Source of the DNA: an uncultured bacterium
Lineage (GTDB): Bacteria; Patescibacteriota; Minisyncoccia; Phycocordibacterales; CAIZLB01
DNA: 18,152 nt
Direction: 5' to 3'
Assembly: GCA_903864515.1 (NCBI GenBank)
Contig: CAIPFZ010000046.1
Coordinates: 1 to 18,152 of the forward strand
Shown: in pieces, positions 1 through 7,071 of the stretch
Numbering within the stretch: position 1 is the stretch's first letter
Layout: every line of letters starts with the position of its first letter
The notes under the pieces: generated by a model
What the model was told of the DNA's origin: nothing
Database searches by the model: none
Seen by the model: the letters and a program-made list of their open reading frames with translations, nothing else
Translations under genes and position numbers: made by a program

Positions 1-134
1 AAAATAAAGGGTTTAACGCTTGGATGACGTCTTGTTTTTGTAAAACCATAATGAGCGCCTGCTTTAAACATGGCGTCAATTACCGGGCTTTTTTTATCTG
101 CATGTGATGACATATGTGGAGATGAGTCTATCAT
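1..134 (-). CDS. rpsB: 30S ribosomal protein S2 (uS2), N-terminal part, cut by window edge
   Basis: Reading the minus strand from an ATG at 134 gives 44 complete codons before the window ends. The stretch AGAHYGFTKTRRHPSVKPFI (about residues 25-44) is the characteristic S2 N-terminal segment (AGAH-GY/F-K-RRHP). S2 is a structural protein of the small ribosomal subunit. The gene lies 49 bp downstream of prfA on the same strand, an arrangement that fits a translation-gene cluster. The residues before the S2 core (MIDSSPH...) are not conserved as far as I can tell, so M8 (ATG at 113) is an alternative start. The first ATG is preferred because an extended -10-like element lies 9 nt upstream. No Shine-Dalgarno sequence is visible. 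Identification is firm; the start is less so. Confidence 0.9.
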   Translation of the reverse strand, partial: MIDSSPHMSSHADKKSPVIDAMFKAGAHYGFTKTRRHPSVKPFI

Positions 135-143
135 AAGGGGTTG

Positions 144-152
144 ATATTGGCA
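144..152 (-). promoter_or_regulatory. Candidate extended -10 promoter of rpsB
   Basis: On the minus strand TGC-CAATAT ends 9 nt before the rpsB ATG, with a weak TTGCTT 18 bp upstream of the hexamer. If used, the leader would be only 2-3 nt. Read-through from prfA is the alternative. Confidence 0.4.
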
Positions 153-183
153 ATATGTTCAATAATTAAGCAATAGAATCAAA

Positions 184-1179
184 TTATTCCTCACCCTCAA
201 AGGCCTCGTCATTAGAATCTAGGGATTTACCATTCTCAACAAAATCCTGTAGGGCTTGCAAAATTGGGCCCAAATTACCTAAGAAAACAGACTCTATATT
301 GTGCCACGATTGCTTAATTCTGTGATCTGTAATTCTATCTTGAAGAATATTGTATGTCCTTATCTTCTCAGACCTATCGCCTGTTCCCACTTGATCCTTT
401 CTGTCTTTTGAGAACTTCTTGGCATCCTCTTCTTCTTTTAATTGAGCAAGCTTTGAACTAAGGATTTGCATGGCCATTTCACGGTTCTTAAGCTGACTTC
501 GCTCACTTGTACACCTCACGTCAATTCCTGTTGGCTTGTGAATCAATCTTACAGCAGTTTCCACCTTGTTCACGTTCTGTCCTCCTGCACCACCTGAACG
601 TGAAAACTCCATTTCAATTTCTGATGGATTTATTTCAAATTTAACTTTCTTACGAATTGGAAGTATAGCAACTGTCACAGTTGAAGTGTGAATTCTTCCA
701 GATTTCTCAGTTGCGGGAACACGCTGAACTCTATGTACCCCCATTTCATATCTTAGATATTTGTATATTTCCCTACCTTTAAATTCAATACTTGCGAACT
801 TATAACCACCTGATTCACTCTTACTTACATCAATTTCTCTCCAAGTCCAGCCTTGTACATCAGCATATTTTTCATACATTACAGCAAGTTGCTCCGCAAA
901 TAGCGATGACTCCTCCCCTCCAGCACCAGGCCTGATTTCCATAATAATTTCAGATGGAAAATCCTCCTCTTCCTCATCTGCCTTTATAATTTCAGCAACT
1001 CTATCCTCTATTCCTTTAATTTGCTCATTCAAAGTAGTAAGTTCATCCTTGGCCATTTCCGCCATTTCAGGATCAGCTGACATCTCTTCAATATCTTTCT
1101 TTTGCACCAAAAGACGCTCGTATTCATATGCGAGAAAGCTTGTTTTAAAATTTTGTTTTAATTCGTCTAGATTTTCCAT
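184..1179 (-). CDS. prfA: Peptide chain release factor 1
   Basis: Class I release factor that recognises UAA and UAG in the ribosomal A site and triggers peptidyl-tRNA hydrolysis. The 331-residue protein carries the RF1-type anticodon tripeptide PAT at residues 155-157 (within HRVQRVPAT), which separates it from RF2 (SPF). The catalytic GGQ is at 199-201 (SGGAGGQNVN). The C-terminal RF1 signature GDRSEKIRTYN and TDHRI is present. It is about 30 residues shorter than E. coli RF1, the loss being in the N-terminal domain, and no essential motif is missing. It lies between rpmE (89 bp upstream, separated by a terminator hairpin) and rpsB (49 bp downstream). The ATG at 1179 is preceded by a -10-like AT element but no ribosome binding site. 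RF1 reads exactly the two stop codons used in this window. Confidence 0.97.
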   Translation of the reverse strand: MENLDELKQNFKTSFLAYEYERLLVQKKDIEEMSADPEMAEMAKDELTTLNEQIKGIEDRVAEIIKADEEEEDFPSEIIMEIRPGAGGEESSLFAEQLAVMYEKYADVQGWTWREIDVSKSESGGYKFASIEFKGREIYKYLRYEMGVHRVQRVPATEKSGRIHTSTVTVAILPIRKKVKFEINPSEIEMEFSRSGGAGGQNVNKVETAVRLIHKPTGIDVRCTSERSQLKNREMAMQILSSKLAQLKEEEDAKKFSKDRKDQVGTGDRSEKIRTYNILQDRITDHRIKQSWHNIESVFLGNLGPILQALQDFVENGKSLDSNDEAFEGEE

Positions 1180-1186
1180 GTTGTTT

Positions 1187-1194
1187 ATATTATC
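1187..1194 (-). promoter_or_regulatory. Candidate -10 element of prfA (leaderless)
   Basis: The minus strand reads GATAATAT just before the gene. TAATAT leaves 7 nt and GATAAT leaves 9 nt to the ATG, so transcription would begin at or within 1-3 nt of the start codon. It lies downstream of the rpmE terminator, which supports a separate promoter. No clear -35. Confidence 0.45.
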
Positions 1195-1220
1195 TATATC
1201 TTACCTATATCTTATCAGGC

Positions 1221-1261
1221 AAACAAAAAAGCCGCCAATTGATTGAGCGACCTTCTTGTTT
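1221..1261 (-). terminator. Intrinsic terminator of rpmE
   Basis: The minus strand, 7 bp past the rpmE stop codon, gives a hairpin with core GGTCGC / GCGGC(T) closed through G-U wobble and flanked by AAACAAGAA on one side and a T6 run plus GTTT on the other. The wobbles only pair on the minus strand, which fixes the direction. Confidence 0.75.
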
Positions 1262-1267
1262 ATTACA

Positions 1268-1519
1268 CTATTTCTTCGATGCCTTTGCAGGAGCTTTCTT
1301 TGCAGCTGCTACAGCAGCTCCACTTGCTTGTCTTGCTTTGAATTTCTCAACACGTCCAGCAGCGTCTAGTACCTTCTCATTACCAGTATAGAACGGATGG
1401 CATTGTGAACAGATTTCTATGTTAACAGCGTCTTTTGTTGAACCAATAGAAAAGACAGCTCCACAAGAACATGTGAATTTAGTCTCTGTATTGTATTTAG
1501 GGTGTATATCAGCTTTCAT
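1268..1519 (-). CDS. rpmE: 50S ribosomal protein L31 (bL31), zinc-binding type
   Basis: Structural protein of the large subunit at the inter-subunit bridge. The 83-residue product begins MKADIHPKYN, the standard L31 start, and has the four-cysteine zinc set C17-S-C19 and C37-x2-C40 followed by HPFYTG, i.e. the zinc-containing (C+) paralogue. Residues after about 63 form an Ala/Lys-rich tail (ending KKAPAKASKK) absent from E. coli L31. An in-frame ATG at 1555 would add 12 residues, but it coincides with the -35 element of the promoter that drives the gene, so the ATG at 1519 is chosen. There is no Shine-Dalgarno sequence; TAATAT lies 7 nt before this ATG. The stop codon is TAG, followed by a terminator. 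Confidence 0.96.
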   Translation of the reverse strand: MKADIHPKYNTETKFTCSCGAVFSIGSTKDAVNIEICSQCHPFYTGNEKVLDAAGRVEKFKARQASGAAVAAAKKAPAKASKK

Positions 1520-1526
1520 AGGGGCA

Positions 1527-1555
1527 ATATTAACCCAAAAGGCAAAAAAAGGCAA
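1527..1555 (-). promoter_or_regulatory. Promoter of rpmE, leaderless
   Basis: On the minus strand TTGCCT (1555-1550), a 17 bp spacer and TAATAT (1532-1527) form a sigma70-type promoter. Only 7 nt separate the -10 from the ATG at 1519, so the first transcribed base would be at or next to the start codon. Confidence 0.6.
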
Positions 1556-1583
1556 ATCTACGGGGTTGTATCTCTATATACAC

Positions 1584-1615
1584 AATAAAAGCCTCTAATT
1601 AAGGGTTATTTTATT
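1584..1615 (-). terminator. Possible terminator after the murein hydrolase gene
   Basis: Minus strand: AATAAAA and TTTTATT arms enclose a small CC/GG pair and an AT loop, starting 4 bp past the stop codon at 1619. The stem is AT-rich and interrupted, so this is weak. Confidence 0.35.
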
Positions 1616-1618
1616 AAT

Positions 1619-3037
1619 TTAATTCGCATTCAACACATCTATATTGCTTTGCATCTTAGTAACACGATCCATAACCTGATTACCATAAAAAGTATTACTT
1701 CCTCCGCAAACCTTACCAGAATAGTATCTACAAGCAGCATTTCTCTCTGCTGAATACCCACCAGCTCCAGCTCCTAGATCTGATAAATAAACAGCTGTTG
1801 CCATTAGCGCATCTTCTGGGTTCCATGGATCAACATATGACTTACCAAGATTTGATGCCACCTTATTTCTAGTCAACATCCAAGTTGAAGGAATGAACTG
1901 AGAAGGACCCATAGCCCCACCGTAACCAATATTACCAATTGGACAAGATACAAGTGTTTTATAAGGATCTCTGCCTGTTTCCTTCGTTATCTGCAAAAAT
2001 GGTTTAACATCTCTTGAAACCTTCATAAGATTAGAAACTGCTGTACCAGAATTCTTCTTTACACCAGCTCCAGTTGCTGAATCACTCAAATAACATGTTC
2101 CAACATTTGATCCCATATTACTCTCTTGTTGAATAATAGCTAACACAAACGCTGCTCTAACCCCCGTCTTTGCAGAAGCAGCTTTTGCATAAGTTACAGC
2201 ATCACCAAACTTAATTGATGGCGTATCTCTCAAGGCAAAGAGCGCATTTCTGATTTCATTTGCTCTTTTTGTCTTATTACTAATTACATTCTTGTAATTC
2301 TGCTGTTCAGTTTTATTTAAACTTAGAAGCCTTTTTTTATCTGCTTCAAGTGCTTTAATTTTCTTTTGCTCTTGTTCAACATTTATCTTTGCATCTACTT
2401 CCTGATCACGCTTCTCCCCCAATTGTTCTTTAACTATTTCATTACTTTTCTTTGCACCCTTAACATTACTTAGATGCATATTTAATGATTGCTTGATTGA
2501 ACTAAAGTCATCAAAATCAATAAAGAATTCTGAAATATTTTTATTACTCAAAAATGACTCTACAACAGACAAGTCATCTAGCTCCTTTGTCCTTTGAATA
2601 ATCTGCGCCATAGATTCTTGACCAGCATTAATCCTCTCAGACAAAGCTGTTATAGTATTCGTCTTAACAACAATATCCTTTCCTAGGTTTTTTATAGAAA
2701 TTTCATGAGCTCTAATCTTTAGTTGAGCCTGTTTAATCTTTGCGTCAAGAATTGAAATATCTCTAGATATAGAAGTTCCTTCTTGCTGTTTTGAATCTAG
2801 AATTTTTTGTTGATCCTTTATTTCTTGTTCAATTCCCGCAAGCTCTGCTCTAAGTGCAGCTTGCTGTTCTGCGGTCAAAACTGATTGCGAAAGAGAGATA
2901 TTTGGAGTTATAAAAAAAATGCCGACAGACGCGATTATCGCAAAAGACAATAGAAAATATTTTTGTAGTACTATTTTTGCAAATGGACGATAAAAACAAA
3001 ACACAGTTTTTTCAGACTCTTCTTTAGGAAACAACAT
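1619..3037 (-). CDS. Membrane-anchored coiled-coil protein with C-terminal lytic transglycosylase domain
   Basis: A 472-residue envelope protein predicted to cleave peptidoglycan. Residues 27-47 form a hydrophobic anchor or uncleaved signal segment. Residues about 55-265 are a long charged heptad-rich coiled coil (AEQQAALRAELAGIEQEIKD and on), of the type seen in PcsB, EnvC and RipC. Residues about 275-455 resemble the MltB/SLT_2 family of lytic transglycosylases: QQES with probable catalytic Glu305, AMGPSQFIPSTW at 375-386, and an ALMATAVYLSDLG helix. Cys315, 365, 436 and 444 could form disulfides outside the membrane. In the PcsB/EnvC family the coiled coil is gated by FtsEX at the septum; by analogy this protein may split septal wall, but no ftsEX is in the window. 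It stands alone between rpmE and rplY with its own promoter 8 nt before the ATG. Confidence 0.85.
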   Translation of the reverse strand: MLFPKEESEKTVFCFYRPFAKIVLQKYFLLSFAIIASVGIFFITPNISLSQSVLTAEQQAALRAELAGIEQEIKDQQKILDSKQQEGTSISRDISILDAKIKQAQLKIRAHEISIKNLGKDIVVKTNTITALSERINAGQESMAQIIQRTKELDDLSVVESFLSNKNISEFFIDFDDFSSIKQSLNMHLSNVKGAKKSNEIVKEQLGEKRDQEVDAKINVEQEQKKIKALEADKKRLLSLNKTEQQNYKNVISNKTKRANEIRNALFALRDTPSIKFGDAVTYAKAASAKTGVRAAFVLAIIQQESNMGSNVGTCYLSDSATGAGVKKNSGTAVSNLMKVSRDVKPFLQITKETGRDPYKTLVSCPIGNIGYGGAMGPSQFIPSTWMLTRNKVASNLGKSYVDPWNPEDALMATAVYLSDLGAGAGGYSAERNAACRYYSGKVCGGSNTFYGNQVMDRVTKMQSNIDVLNAN

Positions 3038-3045
3038 ATATATTT

Positions 3046-3074
3046 ATTATAACCGTTTCACTCAAAATCTCCAA
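3046..3074 (-). promoter_or_regulatory. Promoter of the murein hydrolase gene, leaderless
   Basis: Minus strand: TTGGAG (3074-3069), 17 bp, perfect TATAAT (3051-3046), then 8 nt to the ATG at 3037. The spacing puts the transcription start at about the A of ATG. Confidence 0.65.
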
Positions 3075-3088
3075 CTATTATTTATAAT

Positions 3089-3120
3089 TAAAATAACCCG
3101 CCTTGAAGCGAGTTATTTTA
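3089..3120 (-). terminator. Terminator of rplY
   Basis: A 13 bp stem (TAAAATAACTCGC / GCGGGTTATTTTA, minus strand) with a 6 nt loop. The one non-Watson-Crick pair is G-U on the minus strand but C-A on the plus, so it belongs to the rplY transcript, whose stop lies 31 bp upstream. The 3' arm ends in TTATTTTA rather than a pure T run. Confidence 0.7.
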
Positions 3121-3151
3121 TACTTTAGTGCAATGTGAGAATTATTACAGA

Positions 3152-3781
3152 TTATTCAGAATCACCATCTTCATCATCCTTCTTTCCCTTTTTGTCTGTT
3201 ACTTCAATTGCTGACATATCAATCTCAGTTGGAGCATTTTCCTCCTCTTCCTTTGCTTCTGAAACAAGCGCAACAACCTCATCAGCATCAGTCTTAAGTG
3301 TAACTCCAGCTGGAAGCTTAATATCACCTGCGTGAATTTGTGAATCAAAGTCAACAAGAGATGAGATGTCAACCTCAATTTCATGAGGAAGATCCTTTGG
3401 CATTGCCTCAATTTCAATCTCATAAAGAACCTTAACAAGGTTACCTCCAAGGGTCTTTACTGCCTCAGATACACCAATAAACTCCAATGGAATAGCAATC
3501 TCAACCTTCTTACCCTTTTCTAGTACGTAGAAATCAACGTGTCTAACCTTACCCTTAACAGGCTCTCTGTCTATCTCATGGATTAGAGTATCATGTTCAA
3601 CCCCTTCATATGAAAGAGTAACAACAGTTGATTCTCCAGCTTCCTTCCAAACCTTTAATAATTCAATCTCATTAACCCAGATTGGTGTTGATTCTGCCTT
3701 TGGACCATAAAATACTGCGGGGATTTTAGCATCCTCCACAGTTTTACCGCCTTCACGCTTTTCTGTAATAAGCTTTAACAT
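3152..3781 (-). CDS. rplY: 50S ribosomal protein L25 (bL25), long TL5/CTC form
   Basis: 5S rRNA-binding large-subunit protein, 209 residues. The start LKLITEKREG and the segment IPAVFYGPKAESTPIWV match the L25 N-terminal beta-barrel. HEIDREPVKGKVRHVDFYVL (about 88-107) is the highly conserved L25 core. The following domain, with IPLEFIGVSEAVKTLGG and LPHEIEVDISSL, is the C-terminal TL5 domain of the long form. The protein ends in a strongly acidic tail (DDEDGDSE). An in-frame ATG at 3826 would add 15 residues without family support and would overlap the promoter; the ATG at 3781 is chosen because TATAAT lies 9 nt upstream and the protein then starts as L25 proteins do. Divergent from the next gene at 3873. 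Confidence 0.95.
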   Translation of the reverse strand: MLKLITEKREGGKTVEDAKIPAVFYGPKAESTPIWVNEIELLKVWKEAGESTVVTLSYEGVEHDTLIHEIDREPVKGKVRHVDFYVLEKGKKVEIAIPLEFIGVSEAVKTLGGNLVKVLYEIEIEAMPKDLPHEIEVDISSLVDFDSQIHAGDIKLPAGVTLKTDADEVVALVSEAKEEEENAPTEIDMSAIEVTDKKGKKDDEDGDSE

Positions 3782-3790
3782 AGTGGAGCT

Positions 3791-3818
3791 ATTATATATA
3801 TTTTTGCCAAATTTGCAA
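3791..3818 (-). promoter_or_regulatory. Promoter of rplY, near-leaderless
   Basis: Minus strand: TTGCAA (3818-3813), 16 bp, TATAAT (3796-3791), 9 nt to the ATG at 3781. The predicted leader is about 2-3 nt. It decides the start of rplY. Confidence 0.65.
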
Positions 3819-3857
3819 CACTCCAAAAGCCGTGCTCTTCTTTACGTAATATATATG

Positions 3858-3866
3858 TGTTAAAAT
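3858..3866 (+). promoter_or_regulatory. Extended -10 promoter of the family 2 glycosyltransferase gene, leaderless
   Basis: TGT-TAAAAT ends 6 nt before the ATG at 3873. No convincing -35, as is usual for extended -10 promoters. Transcription would start at the ATG. Confidence 0.55.
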
Positions 3867-3872
3867 CACAGA

Positions 3873-5063
3873 ATGACAACTAACGCTCCGGAAAAGAGCT
3901 CTGAACATGACTCAATAGTAAAACCATACATAAGCGTAGTTTTACCATGTTTAAATGAAGAAAAAGGACTACCTGTTTGCTTTGAATCAATACTTCAGGT
4001 AGCTAATAGAGAGAATTTAGATATTGAAATTATTGTAGTAGATAATGGATCAACTGACTCATCTATGGAAATAGTTAAAAATCTATCAATTAAACACCCT
4101 AACGTAATTCTTGAAATTGAAAAAACCAAAGGATACGGATCTGCATATATGCATGGCCTAGCGGCAGCAAAAGGTAAATATATATTTATGGCTGATGCTG
4201 ATGCTACATATGATTTTGAAGATATTCCCAGATTTATTAAAAAGCTAGAAGAAGGTAATGATATGGTTGTCGGAAATAGATTCAGTGGAATGATGGAAGC
4301 GAACTCCATGACTTTCCTACATAAATGGGTTGGTAATCCAGTTCTTTCTTCACTAGTTAGATTATTTTTCAAAATAAAGATACACGATATTCACTGCGGA
4401 GCAAGAGCACTATCTAAAGACGCATACTCAAAACTTACTCTTTATACACTTGGTATGGAATTTGCATCGGAGATGATTATTAAAGCGGCAAAAGCTAATT
4501 TTAAGATTACAGAGATTCCTATAAAATACAGAATGAGAATAGGTGAATCAAAGCTAGAGACTTTTTCCGATGGGTGGCGACACCTTAGATTCATATTACT
4601 CTACTCCCCTATTGTAATCTTTCTAATTCCTGGACTATTACTATTCATATTTGGGGCACTATCAATGTTAATGCTCTACATAGGAAATTTTGCTCTATTT
4701 GGAATTACTCTATATTTTCACCCGATGTTTCTATCTTCACTTTGTATAATATTGGGATATGAATTAATTTTCTTTACAGGATTTTCAAGAATTTATGCGG
4801 TAACACATCTTGGTGACACAGATAGAGCAATTGAAAAGTTATTTAAGTATTTGACTCTAGAAAAGGCCATTGCTCTTGGTGGTATAATTGCAATCGCTTC
4901 AATTATAGTATTTGCAATAATATTTATAAATTGGATAGGAAGTAACCTAGGAGGATTAGATCAAACAAAAAATTTAATAGTTGCACTAACTCTCGCTGTG
5001 ATTGGAATACAAACTATTATGGGATCATTCATGTTGAGTATTTTGGGTATCAAAGAAAAGTAA
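3873..5063 (+). CDS. Family 2 glycosyltransferase, polyprenyl-phosphate type (DPM1/GtrB-like), with C-terminal membrane segments
   Basis: Predicted to move a sugar from a nucleotide sugar to polyprenyl phosphate on the cytoplasmic face. The 396-residue protein has a GT-A domain at about 18-230: SVVLPCLNEEKG (21-32), VDNGSTD (56-62), the metal/nucleotide-binding DADATYDFED (108-117), VVGNRF (132-137) and HDIHCGARALS (171-181). Four hydrophobic stretches follow, about 242-272, 284-305, 333-352 and 366-390. Enzymes of this layout typically feed lipid-linked sugars to GT-C transferases, and one GT-C-like protein is encoded at 8015-9883. The sugar cannot be told from sequence. It starts the plus-strand glycan pair with the GT4 gene 53 bp downstream. 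The ATG at 3873 follows an extended -10 element by 6 nt. Confidence 0.88.
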   Translation: MTTNAPEKSSEHDSIVKPYISVVLPCLNEEKGLPVCFESILQVANRENLDIEIIVVDNGSTDSSMEIVKNLSIKHPNVILEIEKTKGYGSAYMHGLAAAKGKYIFMADADATYDFEDIPRFIKKLEEGNDMVVGNRFSGMMEANSMTFLHKWVGNPVLSSLVRLFFKIKIHDIHCGARALSKDAYSKLTLYTLGMEFASEMIIKAAKANFKITEIPIKYRMRIGESKLETFSDGWRHLRFILLYSPIVIFLIPGLLLFIFGALSMLMLYIGNFALFGITLYFHPMFLSSLCIILGYELIFFTGFSRIYAVTHLGDTDRAIEKLFKYLTLEKAIALGGIIAIASIIVFAIIFINWIGSNLGGLDQTKNLIVALTLAVIGIQTIMGSFMLSILGIKEK

Positions 5064-5116
5064 GATGAATAAATTAATATAATCGACCTTAATAGCATTA
5101 AATTAATGAATAAAAA

Positions 5117-6241
5117 ATGAAAATAGCAGTATTTCACAATTACATAGACAATATAGGTGGAGCTGAAATGGTAGCACTCACTTTAGCACGCAATCTTAAT
5201 GCAGATCTATATACTACCAACATAGACCCTGAGAGTATAATTAAAATGGGTTTTGAAGATGTACTTCCAAGAATTCAATCCATAGGTAAAATACCAAAGA
5301 AGGCACCGTTCAAACATCAGTTTGCTTTTTGGAAATTTAGAAAGCTAGACCTTGGCAATAAATATGACTTCTATATTATTGCAGGTGATTGGGCTATGTC
5401 TGGTTCTGTAAACAATAAACCCAACATGTGGTATGCACACGGACCAACAAATGAGTTGTGGGAATGGAAGAACTATATTAAAAATACGATGTTAAAATCA
5501 TGGCAAAGACCGGCTTTTGACATTTGGGTATTTATCAACAGAATTCTTTCCAGAAAATATATTAGGCAAGTTGAAACACTGGTAAGTAATTCTAAAAATT
5601 CACAAAGTAGAATTAAAAGATTTTATAACAGAGATGCAATAGTAATCAACCCTCCGATCGATACGATTAAATACAAAAACAATGGAGATGCTGGATATTG
5701 GTTATCTGTTAATAGATTAATTTCTGCCAAAAGAATAGAAATACAAATAGAAGCCTTTAAAGGCAGTGGTAAGAAACTAATTATAGTTGGTAGTTATGAA
5801 AAAGGCGCTGATCAATTTGAAGGATACAAAAGTACAATAGAAAAACTTATAGAATCAACTGGGGTAGACATTAAGATAATCCATTGGGCAACAGAATCAG
5901 AGCTTCTAAAATTATATTCCGAATGTAAAGGTTTTATCACAACATCAATGGATGAAGATTTTGGCATGACGGTGATTGAAGCAATGGCTTCTGGCAAACC
6001 AGTAATAGCACCAAATGAGGGTGGGTACAAGGAGAGCATTCAGAATAATATAAATGGAATATTAATAGATGATATTGATAGTAATAAACTATTTAAAGCC
6101 ATAGAAGATATTGAAAATAGCCTAAAAACAGACGAGGACAAATACAAGAAAATAAATCAAGATAGAGCAAAAGAATTTGATACAAATAGTTTTATGGAAA
6201 AAATAAAATCTAACATCAAACAATATAATCAAACTTTATAG
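5117..6241 (+). CDS. Family 4 glycosyltransferase
   Basis: A retaining GT-B glycosyltransferase of 374 residues, probably adding a sugar to a lipid-linked glycan at the inner face of the membrane. The N-terminal domain starts with a Rossmann strand and the GGAE loop (MKIAVFHNYIDNIGGAE, acceptor side). The C-terminal nucleotide-sugar domain begins near WLSVNRLISAKRIE (195-208) and carries the E-x7-E motif at E280/E288 (EDFGMTVIEAMASGKPVIA). A hydrophobic or amphipathic stretch around 128-145 could sit on the membrane. There is no separate promoter I would defend and no Shine-Dalgarno sequence; it probably shares the transcript of the family 2 gene 53 bp upstream. It converges with the next minus-strand gene across 27 bp with no good terminator hairpin. 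Donor and acceptor are unknown. Confidence 0.88.
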   Translation: MKIAVFHNYIDNIGGAEMVALTLARNLNADLYTTNIDPESIIKMGFEDVLPRIQSIGKIPKKAPFKHQFAFWKFRKLDLGNKYDFYIIAGDWAMSGSVNNKPNMWYAHGPTNELWEWKNYIKNTMLKSWQRPAFDIWVFINRILSRKYIRQVETLVSNSKNSQSRIKRFYNRDAIVINPPIDTIKYKNNGDAGYWLSVNRLISAKRIEIQIEAFKGSGKKLIIVGSYEKGADQFEGYKSTIEKLIESTGVDIKIIHWATESELLKLYSECKGFITTSMDEDFGMTVIEAMASGKPVIAPNEGGYKESIQNNINGILIDDIDSNKLFKAIEDIENSLKTDEDKYKKINQDRAKEFDTNSFMEKIKSNIKQYNQTL

Positions 6242-6268
6242 TTTAGAAATTATTTATTTTATCTGCGA

Positions 6269-7069
6269 TTATTTAAAATTAATTATATTCTTTTCTTCTT
6301 CAAAGAGTATTGGCCACCAAACCTCTAACATCCAAGCTGATATGTAATTCATGCAAGCGCAGGGTTTAGGATGCTTGAATTCAGTACAAATAGTAGTGTT
6401 TTTTTCTGCTTCAATAAGCTTATCCACAAGAAACTTATACTCTTCAAGTGAGTGCTTTAATATCTTGTTTTTTGAAACAATAAATTGAGCTCCCCAAGGA
6501 AATTTCCCCGCAGGACGATCAATACCAAAATATTTAAGCGTAGAATCTTCTATTATTTTTATATAAATAGGAGCTTCCTCTTTGTAATACTCTGCACTTC
6601 TCCCAAGTGAATAAAATTCTTGGCCTTTAAATTTATTCAGAATATTACCTAAAAATATTGAATGGACAAAAGGCTCTCCTTGCAAAAACCCAACATAGTC
6701 TGGAAGATTATTGTAATTATCGACAATATAAGTCAGATACGTATGGGCTTCCCTACCAACATTAGGTAAATTTATATAAGCCATATTTTCGGGAATATCT
6801 TTTGGGCCTTTATTATACAATACATACTTATAAGACATATTTTTAAGCCACAAGACGTTCTCCTTATATCTTGCAATAACAAAAACCAAATCATACTTCT
6901 TCTTACTAAATAGCAGATTATGCATTCGAAATATCAATCTAGAAAGCTTATCTGTAGAAAAATCATATACTGTATCCTTAAGAAAGATAATGGGCCCGAA
7001 AAAATAACTTCCCTTCCCCCTCTTGCTTTCTATATACTTTCTTAATTTTACAAATTTCATGTCTTTCAT
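6269..7069 (-). CDS. DUF3431 family protein, probable glycan-related enzyme
   Basis: A 266-residue soluble protein whose conserved blocks fit the DUF3431 family: VFVIARYKENVLWL (62-75), YVLYNKG (82-88), LPNVGREAHTYLTYIVDNY (101-119) and LPDYVGFLQGEPF (122-134), followed by a Trp-rich C-terminal part. The reaction of this family is, to my knowledge, not established; the pattern of a strand-rich N-terminal half followed by FLQG suggests a GT-A-like fold, which is inference. It is the last gene of the minus-strand set, starting 2 bp after the stop of the GT11 gene, so the two are surely co-transcribed and probably act on the same surface glycan. A second in-frame ATG at 7060 is an equally possible start. 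No signal peptide. Confidence 0.75.
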   Translation of the reverse strand: MKDMKFVKLRKYIESKRGKGSYFFGPIIFLKDTVYDFSTDKLSRLIFRMHNLLFSKKKYDLVFVIARYKENVLWLKNMSYKYVLYNKGPKDIPENMAYINLPNVGREAHTYLTYIVDNYNNLPDYVGFLQGEPFVHSIFLGNILNKFKGQEFYSLGRSAEYYKEEAPIYIKIIEDSTLKYFGIDRPAGKFPWGAQFIVSKNKILKHSLEEYKFLVDKLIEAEKNTTICTEFKHPKPCACMNYISAWMLEVWWPILFEEEKNIINFK

Positions 7070-7071
7070 GT

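Noticed and set aside
1..134. Possible frameshift in rpsB near the TRRHP segment
   Set aside because: An apparent shift came from miscounting a run of five bases; on recount the frame runs through correctly.
1049..1246. Open frame on the plus strand opposite the start of prfA
   Set aside because: It is antisense to a firmly identified gene and its terminator, has a low-complexity composition and no family similarity.
1520..1555. Upstream ATG extending rpmE by 12 residues
   Set aside because: It lies on the -35 element and the extension is not part of L31; the product from 1519 starts MKADIHPKY as L31 does.
3782..3826. Upstream ATG extending rplY by 15 residues
   Set aside because: The extension would cover the TATAAT/TTGCAA promoter and has no L25 similarity.
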